The notes beneath the pieces are model-generated. The model was not told the origin of the DNA, did no database searches, and saw only the letters and a program-made list of their open reading frames with translations. A stretch of DNA of 21,131 nucleotides from Smittium mucronatum (lineage: Eukaryota > Kickxellomycota > Harpellomycetes > Harpellales > Legeriomycetaceae), in the NCBI GenBank assembly GCA_001953115.1, contig LSSL01002842.1, positions 1-21,131 on the forward strand. Direction: 5' to 3'. Below are positions 8,321 through 20,189 of the stretch, piece after piece. Position 1 is the first letter of the stretch. The number at the start of each line of letters is the position of its first letter. A program made the position numbers and the translations under genes.

Positions 8321-9513
8321 GATGTAAAAGTTAAAAATTCCAATAAATTTCTGGTTTATATTGTTTGTGAATATTATGGAAGCTATATAGGAACACCAGC
8401 TATAAAAAAATATGAAGTTAAACGAAGATCGTCAACTAAAAAGCTCGACTCATATTCATGGTTAAAGCTATGAAAAGCAAGGGAAAAAACTGGATCTATA
8501 AATACATGAACTAATATCATAATAATGAGATAGTAAAAGAGGCAGTAATTTTTACAAGCGAAAATTTTGATCTGAATAAAAAATCATATATGTTATACTC
8601 TTATGAACCAGGGGTGGGTAAGAGAAAAATTTTAACCACCATCCGAAATAAATATCCCGAATGATTTTTACCCAAAATAAAATTAAATGTAATATAAAAA
8701 AAAAAATTTTTTTTTTGAATGGTAGTACCCCGATAAAAGCACTTTTCGACGTACTCAGTGAAAAAAAAAATTAATAAAAAAGCAAAAAAAAAGTTTATAT
8801 TTCAATCTTCTACTTTTACTTGAAAATATCATTTAAATCAACAGAAAAAAACCAAATAATTTTTTAATTTAATACGCTTATAAAACCAAAAAGTTCAATA
8901 TGTCCCTTCTTCAGCTTGTTGGAATTTCCGACACGTTAAAAAATATATATTCGTGTTGTTATTTATGAAATTATAAACTAATCAATGTTATAAATGGGCT
9001 TTCAAAAGGTTTAGAGAGGTATTCAGAAATTTAAAATACAAAAAAGTAACAATTAATAATAGATAAATAGCTTCAATTAAATTCTTAGAAAAAAATTTCC
9101 CTGAAAATAATAAATTATTGTGTCTATATCACATTTAAAAACTCTAAATCTAAAACCCGAAAAATAAAAAATCCCAAATCAACAACAGGAAAAAGAATAA
9201 ATCAATAATTTGTGGCATAATTTGATAAATTCTCAAAAATATTCGGTATATAAAAGAAATATTCCGGTTCAATTTTAAATATCAACCCACAAGGACTTCC
9301 ACTAATACATTAATAGAAAATGGATTCCATTTAAAGAAAAAAATCTTAACAAATGGATCAAACAGTATTTGTGTTAGTGAAATAAAAACACATTTAGAAA
9401 AAAAGTCTCAAATTCTGCACTAAAAATATATCTGAGGGTTTCAACTTGAGATTTTTTAAAAGTTTTCCACGCCATGAATTTTCCTGTAGAAAACAAACAA
9501 AACAGCATCGAGT
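8321..9513 (+). pseudogene. MULE (Mutator-like) transposase relic with FAR1-type DNA-binding domain
   Basis: The first part (8321-8661, one frameshift) matches a FAR1/WRKY-GCM-type zinc domain. It has a cysteine at 8366-8368 in 'VCEYYGSY', then KRRSSTKKLD (8420-8449), then in the next frame 'NWIYKYMN' and the histidine motif 'YHNNEI' (8515-8532). The transposase core follows: 'YAYKTKKFNM' from 8873 with 'SLLQLVGISDTLKN', then 'YKWAFKRFREV' (about 8990-9020) and 'VTINNR'. 'FLEKNFPENNKLLCLYHI' lies at about 9081-9135. Further pieces are 'KWIPFKEK' near 9320 and 'SALKIYLRVST' through 'FLKVFHAMNF' to about 9513. This order is that of MULE transposases, which cut and paste DNA via a DDE site. The first aspartate position reads as a stop and the second (D-R-E) as N-R, so it is inactive. 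Confidence 0.82.
8696..8716. repeat. A11-T10 perfect palindrome inside the MULE relic
   Basis: Eleven A (8696-8706) are followed directly by ten T (8707-8716), giving a 20-bp perfect inverted repeat between the DNA-binding domain and the catalytic core of the relic. In DNA this AT-rich it may be chance. Confidence 0.5.
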
Positions 9514-10011
9514 AAGTATAGCATCTAATTCACAAAAAGTTTCACATTAACTTCAAGTAATAATCTGCAGGAATATATTAAATAAAATATCTTTTTATGT
9601 ACTTAAAAAAATATTTGAAAAATATCAGGCTTTTTTTAAAATCCCTCCGAGGATATTATTTCACCTGAGTACTGGAATAATTTTAGTAAAACTATGTGTC
9701 TACAATGTACACAAAAATTAAAAAAACACATAAAAGAAGGAAAAATAAATAAATAAATAGGTAATAGATTAATTCTGGGATCTTAAAAAACAAAATTTTG
9801 TGATAATTCTCAATTTAGAAACCAAAATTACAATTGAAATCAAACGTAAAACATAGATAAGGATGAATATTTTAAAAGTTTTGCCGGGCTCTCAGAAGAG
9901 ATTGAATTTTTTAAAAAAAAAAATCAGTCTTTTTGGATACAATATCACCGATTTCTAATCCTCAGATGACCCGAAATGAAAGTGTAGAAAAAAATAATAA
10001 TTAAAAATTAA
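9514..10011 (+). other. Probable 3' part of the MULE relic, unreadable
   Basis: The frame reads on in pieces ('ISFYVLKKIFEKYQ' near 9590-9630, 'NNFSKTMCLQCTQKLKKH' near 9670-9735) in the place where the C-terminal half of a MULE transposase would lie. No SWIM-type zinc finger or terminal inverted repeat could be confirmed, so the 3' limit of the element is unknown. Confidence 0.35.
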
Positions 10012-10248
10012 ACCGTCTTTACTAAAAAGAGTCCGTCATATTTTGAATTTTTTGATAAATCTATAGTAAAAAAATTTAGATTCTCTAAGAATAATGTTTA
10101 TAAAATTAGAATCTACGTCAGTCACCATACAGAAAAAGATAGCAAATATTATGATAATATTGTTTTTTTTGGGGAAAATTTTTCAAAAAGATGGATTTAT
10201 TATCTAATATGTATATATTATTTACTTATTCTTATTATTAAAGTCTAA
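10012..10248 (+). other. Open frame of about 78 codons, unrecognised
   Basis: The frame is open from a stop at 10009 to the TAA near 10246 without an ATG. It includes pieces such as 'KKSPSYFEFFDKS', 'YVSHHTEKDSKYYDN' and 'FFGENFSKRWIYY'. The residue mix, with H, W and G, is more protein-like than most chance frames here, and it lies downstream of the MULE relic on the same strand. It could be a further piece of that element or chance. No function is claimed. Confidence 0.2.
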
Positions 10249-12331
10249 AAGATTCGTTATAAGATTAAAGATAAAATTATGATAATTTTAATGAGGCTTT
10301 CATAATATATTATCTAATTAAAAAAATTATTGTGTATTATAAACACATTTTATTCAAAATTCTAGAGTTTTTTTGATTTTTTGACTATATAGTTTTAATA
10401 AGATTTTTATATAAAAAGCTAATAGGTTGTTTTATCGATTTTTCACAAGATTATAACCATTTTTTATAATTAAAATGATGTAAATCAAGGTACAGTTCAT
10501 TCAATATTGATTATTTTTTTCTCTTTTTGCTAATAATTATAAGTTATTTAAACATATTTTATTTCGAAAAGTTTATATTTAAAAAATAAATGTTTAAAAC
10601 TTTTTTGAAGATAATTAATTATAGATTCTTTATAGCTAATAAAATTCGTTGGTGGTGAGCTAAAAAAATAAATCTTTACATAAAAAAATATTTATAAAGA
10701 AAATAAGACTATTATATTGTTAGAAAACTAAAAATCGATGAATGTTTATTGTATACGGCTCTAATTTTATTTTGAAGTGAAAGGTCTGAAAATGACGTGA
10801 ACTAGAACGGCTAGAGCCAGAATGGCAAAAGTCAGGTATAAGCTCTAATATTTTTGAATCCAGATAGGCTTAGATTTTTTAAATCAGAACGTTTAAATAT
10901 TTAAAGATTGATATAAGAGCATGATTTAGTTCAGGAAGATTGAATCTAGAGCTAATAACAAGTTTGGTGCATTTTTAATGTTTCTGGTTTCATATGGATA
11001 TAATTAGGGGAAAATACCGATTTCAAAGTTTCCGCATTGATAAAATACCCATTTAAAGTTTACATATCGGTGGCAGACTGTTATGAATCATAGTATATTG
11101 GGTTTATGATTACTTTTTTGAAGTAAGTGAGGCTGGGCAGTATTTATTTTTAGTTGGGGAGAATGGAAATTGATAATAATTAAGTTTTGAAAGAATGAGA
11201 GTAGTTCCGAGTTGAAAATTTTGATAATGTGTGTAAAAATCATTTGGATTTTGATATATTTTAAGTAGATAAATTTAAACTTGGAATACTGTGTGTATTT
11301 TGGGGGGATTGTATTGAAATGGAGTATAATTTTTAATATAATAGTAATGAGATATTATTAGATGGGGTCGGAAATGAGATTTTATAAATAAAAAAAAGAA
11401 TTGTTTAGAATCTTATATAATTCAAAGAAAAAAGACTGTTTATAAGTTTAAATTATCCTTTCTTAATATTCGAATTAAAGGTGTTTTTTAGGATAAAATC
11501 TTTGGCCGAAAAAATCATATGTTCTATAATTATTAAATATGCCAATTAAGTCTAATAAATTAGTTACCGTGCACTTTTAGCAAAAAAGCGATGTAATTTT
11601 AGCAGTTCCTAAAAATTTTACAAAAAATAAAATTTATATATAATATATTAGTGGGAGATATAATTTATTTTTTGTATGATATTATTAAATCAAAAGGATT
11701 AGTGTAAAAAATGAGTCGATTTTTGGATATATATTTTGGTATAATAAATGACTTAAATTATAAACATTTACAAATTTATATCCAAATGATTGGAAGTTTT
11801 TAAAGCAAGTTTATTTAAAATTTATTAGAATTAAATAAAATTATACTTAGCTTCAATTTAAACTGGAATAAAATGAGGAAATTTTTTAATTATTAACTTC
11901 CTTAGTATTTTATCACGATGAGCTGGCTAAAAAACTATCTCACTTTATTTAACAAATAATTTTTTTTCTTTTAGTTTAAAAAATCTACATAAAATAAAGC
12001 TATAATAAAAAATTAAATAAACAATCGATAAATTGGTTTCTATAAAATTAAAAAAACTAAAGATTTTCTTATTTTAACCCTACTTAATTTTTTGTTTTGT
12101 TTTGTTTTTTTTGATTTATAAAAAGATCTTAGAAATCAATCTGAAATTCAAATAATTAATTTAATTTACTGAATGACTAAAAAAAATATTTACACAAAAT
12201 ATTTATTTTATTTATAGATTACTTGGAGAAGGGGCTACAACAATATCACTATTTCATTTATTTGATTGTGAAAATTATTACCAGATATAAATATTAGTCT
12301 CAAAATTTTCAATTTATTTTAAAAGCTAATT
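10249..12331. other. AT-rich desert with a G-skewed island at about 10730-11360
   Basis: No gene is recognised. From about 10730 to 11360 the plus strand is unusually rich in G and poor in C compared with both sides, and it contains a G6 run near 11301. Stops break every frame on both strands, and no protein family could be named. The remainder is dominated by A/T tracts. Confidence 0.45.
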
Positions 12332-12523
12332 TTATAAAAAATAACTATAAAAAATCATTTTAAATAAAAATCCGCGGTAGTTTATAATATATTCTGCTGT
12401 ATTTATATCAAATACTATTAGTTCATGACATATAGATACTGATATCTTTTCACCATAATCCACTAAAACCTTAAGAGGTAAAATTACTATCAATTTATCA
12501 GATGTTGAGTATTTAAAATCCAT
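12332..12523 (-). CDS. Hypothetical 63-residue protein
   Basis: An ATG at 12523-12521 opens a 63-codon frame ending in TAA. The protein starts MDFKYSTSDKLIVILPLKVL and has alternating hydrophobic stretches suggestive of beta strands, then a hydrophobic C-terminus rich in F and Y. It contains an unusual number of G/C-bearing codons for this neighbourhood and no internal decay. A GGG lies about 50 bases upstream of the ATG; GGG/CCC-type signals are reported near microsporidian start codons. No family was recognised and no neighbour supports it. Chance remains the simplest alternative. Confidence 0.25.
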   Translation of the reverse strand: MDFKYSTSDKLIVILPLKVLVDYGEKISVSICHELIVFDINTAEYIINYRGFLFKMIFYSYFL

Positions 12524-12599
12524 TATTTATTATCAATAATTATTATTTTTCATAATTATTTTTCAAAATACCAACCCATTAAATAAAAAACCTGTACTA

Positions 12600-12910
12600 G
12601 ATGAATTTACCTCTAATAGTGAAATACCTTGCCGTGTTTTAGGGGCTTAATAGTGTACTTTTCGAAGTACACTAGACCAAAATTTTGCACAGCGTTGTAC
12701 TATTCTTGTTTGGAATAGTGGAGACATTGCACAGCGATTTGGAGGACAGCGATTAAAGAGGAGGAACACCTAGAAATAGTAGGAAACGATCGTTTAGCAC
12801 AGCCGAGACATATTCTAGTGCTTAAGTTCAGCGTCTAACAGTTATTAGTAGGAGAGCTATATCGATAAAACCCACGTTTGGGTAGGATCCTAATTTTATT
12901 AATCCTGTTA
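12600..12910 (+). other. GC-richer tract, possible LINE 3' coding remnant joined to the 302-bp element
   Basis: The tract is clearly less AT-rich than its flanks and runs directly into copy 2 of the 302-bp element at 12911. One frame around 12755-12825 reads 'GGTPRNSRKRSFSTAETYSS'. This loosely parallels the C-terminal end of the left-edge LINE ('LLGG...LRAGTAGHNIE'), and the DNA shares GCACAGCCG followed by GACATA-like sequence. If real, copy 2 is the longer 3' end of a LINE and copy 1 is the same element truncated at its 5' side. The tract also repeats TTGCACAGCG twice (near 12685 and 12727). Confidence 0.35.
12651..12674. repeat. Perfect 10-bp hairpin with TTCG loop
   Basis: TAGTGTACTT (12651-12660) pairs perfectly with AAGTACACTA (12665-12674) around the loop TTCG. 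UUCG is a well-known stable RNA tetraloop, although here it is closed by a U-A pair. It lies in the GC-richer tract upstream of copy 2 of the 302-bp element. Confidence 0.6.
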
Positions 12911-13212
12911 GAAGTAGGCTCTGACTAGGAGCTCAGTAGCTTCAATGATATATTTTTCGTTTTCAAAAAGCTTAATTCTTGACTGCACCTAACCTCAGTA
13001 ATACACCTACTTGAAGAAATTCCAGGGGGGGTCTTTTGTTTGGTAGATTAAACCCTTTTCCCGTAGGTACGCAGCCGTTAGTCCGACAGAGAAGCTTATT
13101 TTAGTTAGGATGATAGTCTTTTCTATAAGTCTTTTTCTTTTTTTCATATTTTTTTAGTATATTTTTAAATGGCGTTATCTTAAAATAAAATTCCGTGATA
13201 CAAAAAAAAAAT
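12911..13212 (+). mobile_element. 302-bp dispersed element, copy 2
   Basis: The segment matches 1967-2268 from GAAGTAGGCTCT through GTGATAC and an A10 tail (13202-13211), with the same length and orientation and substitutions spread throughout. No target-site duplication was recognised, and the 5' flank (12600-12910) may belong to the same longer element. Its minus strand keeps a short frame beginning MKKRKR that is partly conserved in copy 1. Confidence 0.8.
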
Positions 13213-15049
13213 ACTATATGAATTTATAAAACTAATAAAAATAAATAAATAATTTATCATAATTTTTTATTATACCTTTTTAAATCTATATTCGTTGAAA
13301 TTAGGCTAAATGGGAGATAAAAAAATCTTTTTACAAGGTAAATATTTATAATTTTCTCTTTCTTTCTGACTTTATAGCCATTTTTACTACGTGAAAAATA
13401 TTTTTGAAATAACTTTCAACTTTTTTTGAATTATTGTAAAAATGTTTATAATATAAAAAATATGGTAAATTTCAATTTTTACAGTAAAATATTAGGAATT
13501 ATTCACAAAAAGCCACAATTTATGCTTTTTATTATAGCAGTAAAAACTAATTTATTATGTATATTGTGTTTAATTACCGGCAAATAAATTCTGGGAACAT
13601 ATGATTGATTTTTAAAGACATAAAAAAGTATTTTGATTACACATTCAATATTAATTGAGTGATAAAAATATATAATAAAAAATTTAAATAGTTTCGTCTT
13701 TAATTAAGGGCCTTTAAATTATAAAAGACTCAAAAAAGTTATCACTTGAACAATTATGATTCAATAAAACTATTATTGAGTTTTCTTATATATGAGGCTT
13801 TAAAATATGAGTATTTACACGGATCTTAATAAAAAAATATGAAGTTTATCTAGCAGAAAAATTATTCCACCCATATCCAACAACAATAAAAAAAGACTCG
13901 GTTTTATATTTATGTGAACTTTACGAAAAAAGTATGGTTATTTATTTGAGAGGTATAAAAATATACTAAACAAAAATATTTTTATAAAATGAAAATAAAC
14001 ATAAATAATATAAATAAACATTCAAAAATAAAAGATTTTTTTTAAAATATGAATTAAAAATTCTATTGCGCTATTATATACTAATAAATGGAAGCTGCTA
14101 AATCAAGAATATAATTTTTTATTAAATCTTAATGATTAATTTTACCTTCATATGAATAAACACCCTCATTATGAAAAAGGTTAAATGTTTCTCTAAAACA
14201 AAAAAAAAGATCCAAAAATTACTTAAAATATAAAAACAACACAGAAATAAAGATAAAATACTATTTAACATAAAAAAGTTAAATCTGATCGAAAAATTCG
14301 TAGGATTAACTAAAAATTACATAAATAAATAAACTAATAATATTATAATATTATAATTTTTTTTTTGATAAAATCGGATAAAAAAAGAAATAGAAACCAA
14401 CTTAAAAATGCCAAATTTACCATCACATATAAATTGAACCAATCCAACTCAATTATCCCAACCAGACTAGCACAAAATTTTCATCCAAATAAGACTCAAA
14501 TTTGTTTTCTGTTAAGACTCAATTAGATTCTAATTTCAGCCGAATTTGGATAAGATATATTTATCTCCTATTTAATTAATTATTCGAATATATTCCCCTC
14601 AAAATTTGAAATGCCTTATTAAATGTATATATGGTCATTAAGAATTTCCGTTTTTTTTTATACTTCATTCCAGAATTTAAATCAATTGCATCTATTTTCA
14701 ATCAGATTATTTTCTCGCCAATAAATAGCTTTAATTAATTCAGAAATTTATAATATGATCAGGTACTTTAATAAGTTCATTTTATATCAATTATATCAAT
14801 AAAATTAATTCTAAAACATAATTTCTAAACTTAGCAATATCAATAACCATTCCTTGTTTCATTTTTTTAAATAATAGCCCTATGTTATTTTAATTTTAAT
14901 GAAACTGATTTATTAATTATAATAACATATATTACCTCAACTATTTTATTTTCAAAATAAGAATTACATTTATAATAAAATTTTCTAAATTTTTTTAATT
15001 CAATAAATCGTTGTTATAATATGAATTTTTTACACATCTAAAATATGTT
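13213..15049. other. AT-rich desert
   Basis: No gene is recognised. A 52-codon open frame without ATG lies at 13811-13969 (+); it includes 'YEVYLAEKLFHPYPTTIKK' and 'LYLCELYEKS', but no family is recognised and chance is possible. The plus strand of roughly 14400-14560 is relatively rich in C. Confidence 0.4.
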
Positions 15050-15420
15050 CAGAATTTGAAATTATTTTTAGATTCCTCCAATAAAAAACGTAAATATCTC
15101 TAATTATTCATTTTTAACAATCTTTTTCAATAAAAATGTTCTTGTATAATGCTCGATAATCTTTCGAAAACTGCGAATATTTAAACTAGACGAGGTTTTT
15201 TCTTTGGAAATTGTTTTCTTTCAACTTTTTTATAGTCTCTCTATGTCGATTTGAAGTTAGTAGTGAGGACCCAGGATCCAAAATTAATAAATGAAGATTA
15301 CTTATACATTCTGGATATTTGATTTTAGATTATCTGTGAACCTTAAATGGCGAAGATCCCCTTTAATCTCTATATCGATTTGGTTAGATATAGCTAGTAT
15401 TTGGGGGTGGGGGTATACAA
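15050..15420 (-). other. Less AT-rich patch, possible protein relic
   Basis: The minus strand shows short protein-like pieces in two frames: 'IDIEIKGDLRHLRFTDNLKS' around 15385-15325, and 'YKKVERKQFPKKKPRLV' followed by 'IFAVFERLSSIIQEHFY' around 15240-15130. Stops interrupt both. A G-rich run (GGGGGTGGGGG) sits at about 15401-15411. No family was recognised. It may be another very old transposon fragment. Confidence 0.25.
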
Positions 15421-18400
15421 ATTTCTTAATGATATCTCAAATACAATATTTTTTTCTCTGTGTTTAATTTTTTTTTTACACCTTTTACTGAATTAACAAC
15501 ATCATATCCGTATATATTATTACTATTAAAACCTTAAGCAGTTTACCGATTTATACGGAATTTTATGGGATTTTATCTAACCTATTTTTTATTATTACTT
15601 TTATGTTTTTTGTATTTTTTAAATCTGTCATATAATTTTTCGTTTTTTTTCTAAAAAAGATACTCAATATAGTTAAAGGTAAGGCCCCTTCTTATATGTT
15701 TTATCCAAAGCTTCACTGATTTAGAAAATTTAGAGAAAAATTGTCTGAATATTGACTAATTTTTTGTATTCATATCAGATAGATATTTAATACCATTTAT
15801 TTTATTCGTTTAATTCATCTACCAATGAATTAGCCTATTATTTATTCTTTTATTTTGATAATTTCAACATAATACTTAAGTTAACGATTCTTATTAATTC
15901 CTATAATTAATAATTAAGCGTTTTTATTCTATGGAAGGTCTATTTAATCCAAATAAATTATTTTTGATTATTATATAGCCATTTTAACTAACTGATAATA
16001 AAAACACAAGAGATTCATCTAAATTTCTAAATTTCTAAATTAAAAATATTACTCAATTTATTGATCTTAAATTTCAAATTTGTATTATAAGTAACCAAAA
16101 TATGATATTATTTGAAAATTAGACCAAAATTTCGAAACTGAATATAAAAGGCATAGTATTTTTTATAAATGAATTTTCTTTTTCTATCTTTTTGTTCTTT
16201 TCAATCACTATTACTTTTATAGATATTTAGTCTCTTCAAATTAACATTTGATTAATAAATATAAAATATGATTAAAAAGATATACGAAGTATAAGATAAA
16301 TAAGAATCATTTGAAGTTCAAATAAGAAAAATCTGAATAAACAGGCTTTTATATTTACGAAATTATTTTAAATTTAAACCTTCTAAATTTTTCTCAAGCC
16401 TCAAATAAACTTAAAGAAAATAAAGTGGATTATGATAATGCATTATGATACAAAATCATTATGTGGAAATAAAACATTGATTAATTTTCATTTTAATATA
16501 AAATAAGAACCACAAACTTCTAAATGAATAAATTTTTTATATAAATTCGACTTATAATTGGTATTATTAGATTATGAACTATAGAAAATATTTCAAGAAA
16601 AACTATCTAATAACAATTAGTGTGTGATATTTATGATTCCGAAAGCTTATTAATGAAATAGGCGAACTTGATAAGAGTCTTAGCTTTGAAAGTTGATTTC
16701 TATGTTTATATAACACCAAATTATGAATGTGAGAATAAAGATAATAGAGTGAAAGAAAGTTTTTATTTTTGTTATATATGAAAAATTGCTAATGAATTAT
16801 TTGATACTGGAGTTATTTCATGATATAACGATGAACAAAGAGAGTGATAGAATATTGGACTAATACTGGATTAATGGGTTAATATATATGTGCTTATTAA
16901 TAGGATTTTTAGATATAAGATTGTTTGCGTATGCGTTATTGATGATTCGATTGTTTAATTTTATCATGGATAATTTTATAACAATATTTATATCAAATAG
17001 CATATTTTCCGTTCTTTATAACATCCATGAAATTTATGGGCCTTTTAAACAAATCCAATAATTTTTATACATATTTTTTATGGTACTTTTATTTTGCCGG
17101 ACTAATTTTAATTTTTTTGTGATTTTTGTTTGTACAAATCCAAAATATTTTAAACCAAAACTTTTTTCTAATTCTATTTATATTTTTTTAAATTAATTCT
17201 TTATAATAAAATTTTATTTGTTTAAAAAATACTGAATTATATTAATAGAGATAAAAAAAAACTCTGATGAGACTTTTTTGAAATTCATTGATCCTAGAAT
17301 AGTTCAAATCCCAAACTGCAGTTTTTTCTAATCTCTTTATGACATCCTACAATCCTTACCTTATATATTAATGTAATCTTTACTAGCCTTTGAAGTTTAT
17401 TTTTTTTCATTAAGATAAAAAAAGATATACACACAACTTTTTCTTTCTAGAAAATTTTAGCAGCTGAAAAAAAAATCTGTCAAGTGTGATATAGTATCAT
17501 TAATAGATATAAATTTATTTTCAGAAAACGTTTTATGATATTGTTAAAATTTTAAGAATAATACCCATCGAATCTTTTTTTAAGACTAATAGAATTTTCC
17601 GAACCAATATCTTAAGTATTTAATACAAAAAAAATTATTCTCAGTATTTTAAATATATTTTAAATAAAATTTTCGTGAAATTGATGGTTTAATGTTGTTA
17701 TAAAATATTTTTTTAGGTAGAGAAAAATGAAAAATATCAATTTCATGCCTTGAACCGATTCCCTCGATGTATGGAGCTGCTAGAGCGGCAGAGGGGAGTG
17801 GGGAGAAATTTTTTTTAAATTTTTATTGACTTTAAAATAAATTTCCCGTAAAAAAAAATCAATATCATTGATTATTTTAATTGACGTAACAAAAAAATCG
17901 AGCTCGCTTGATTATTTCCAAGAATAATATTTGGCAATTATTTTTCTATTAAATCTTTTAAGACCATTGTTAGTGGAAGGGAAAAATACAATATAATTTT
18001 CACACGAATTTGGATTCGATTTGAAGTAAAAATCTTAGATTTTTCCTATAATGTCGCTAAAAATATCTAAGCGCTTACATTTAACTAAAAATAAATCATT
18101 GGTCTTATTGAAAATTTCTTGGGTTTTTAAAAGCTGAATTTTCTAAAAAACATTTAAAAAAACTCTTTTGACCCTATTCCCCCTTTCTTTTCCAATCATT
18201 TCCCTAAATTTTTTAACAACATGAAATGAACAAAATTTTTCTATTGATTAAACCACATTACTCAAATTCATTTGTTTTTTTGTTTATGATAATCTAATAA
18301 TACGTTTTTTATGCTTGAAAGTAAATCATAGCTTTTCAATTGATTTTTTAAAGTTCGAATTTTCCATAAATATAAGACCTTATCGTCTCTTCTGACAATT

Positions 18401-20189
18401 GGGATTGATATGATAGTCAATTTTTGATTTATTTCTGCAGCACCTGTAATATTAACAGGATAATCATATATAATTTTATTTTATATTCTATATTTAAATT
18501 ATTGGACTTTGACAAAAAAATCTTTCGATTTTTTGGTGTTATTTAAGCCCTTAAACTTTCTGTATTACTAGAGTAGTAGACAGTATAAGATGATTCAAAA
18601 TCTCGCCCCATACAGTATTTTTTTCGTGCTTTTTCGATTATATAAGCTTTAATTAAGTTTGCATTAATCAAATTGAATTTGTTTTTATTCTCTTTGTTGT
18701 AAATTTTTTTATTTTAATATTTTTCCATTACATTTTATTTTTCTTTTGTTAGTACTAAATTTTACCCCCAAGACTCTAAAGCTCCAAAATATCCTTTTTT
18801 AAATCAGGATTAAAATCTTTTTTATATCCATAGAGATTTAAATTTACTATTATGTTGTAATTATTCCGTAATAGAATCTATCGACTCTCGCTTTGAAAAA
18901 TCACTATATAACTTCAGAGTTGTAGCAGCGGTATGCAGTTGAAAGATATTTTATTCGATTTCTTAGAATATTCAACCCTCAAAAAGCGTTTTTGATCTAC
19001 ATTACTTCATTTTCAGCCAAATTAATCTCAATAATTTTATGGTTAAATAAAAAAAATTTAACCGGAATATGATATTTAAAAATTTAATATGTTATAGTTT
19101 AATTTTAATATCATTTTCATAAATTCGGCTATTTATAATTACATATTTCTAAATTAGAAATATAATTTTTTGTTTTTTTTCATGAATTTAATCATTTTTT
19201 AACTTAAATTTCAATTTTTGAGGTTTTACTATTGGGTCTTACATAAATATTCCTTTGAATTTAGCAGAACATAATTAATTCTACATTTATTGGATTAAAA
19301 ATAAGTAGGTTTTAAATTAAGTTCATTTGGATGGATAAATTTGCATTTTTTTTTAAAAAAAGTTCATTTGAATGAAGTACTTTCCTAATACTTGATGGTA
19401 AATTTAGATAATATTTTTAATCTTTTTATATATTATAAACAATATATGAATGGGTTGCGAGTTGTATATGTTGTTAAAATAAATTTATAAAGCTATTCTA
19501 ACTATCACCAATCATGCTTAATTTAGCTCTTGTTAAATATTATGGAATATGTAGAGGTTCATAAAAAAGTGTTTCAATATTTTCTATTTTCTATAGGAAC
19601 GACGCATTTATATGAAATCCTTATATTCCCAGCATTGTCTAAACCTGTAGCTAAATTTTTACCCCTTTAATATAAAGTTTTTTTAGCATGTATCCATAAC
19701 TATTATTGGAATCTCACTTGAAAATTTTCATTTGAATTTTTTGGGAGAAAAGTTGCCCATTCAAAATCACTAGAAATCCCAGAAAAACATATTTTAGTTA
19801 TTTAAAAAAAAAAAAAAAAAGTGACAATCCAGATAAGGGATTATAAAATTTTTCAAAGATATTTGAAATTTTTCGTACCGTTTAAAACTAATCTTAGATT
19901 TTTGTAAATAGTAGTTATATTTGACCTTATTTTTTAAAAAAATATTATTAAATAACCCCATATGTTATAATATAATCCTTTTTTCTGCGCTTTCAACTAA
20001 AATCAAGATTTTTAAATACGATTTCTTCAGTTTTGGGTTTTTTGAGGAAAATTCTAGATCAAAATTTTATAGATAAAATTTTCCATACAATTTTTTATAT
20101 ATCGAAATTCTAAAATATATTATATTTTACTTTGTTATTATTTTAGAGTCATTTTCAGACATTTAATGTCTTCAAATAAATCCTATCCA
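15421..20189. other. AT-rich desert
   Basis: No coding region, RNA gene or element was recognised. Small features are about three copies of CTAAATTT at 16019-16041, a short purine-rich GC island at 17742-17811, two copies of AGTTCATTTG around 19320-19370, and an A17 run near 19804-19820. Confidence 0.5.

Noticed and set aside
12600..12910. Ribosomal RNA or 5S gene fragment
   Set aside because: The GC-richer composition suggested it, but no conserved rRNA core sequence was recognised.
16019..16041. CRISPR-like or regulatory repeat
   Set aside because: It is only about three adjacent 8-bp AT-rich units without spacers, ordinary slippage.
17742..17811. tRNA gene on the minus strand
   Set aside because: A B-box-like GGTTCAAGGC is present, but T-arm and acceptor stems do not pair.
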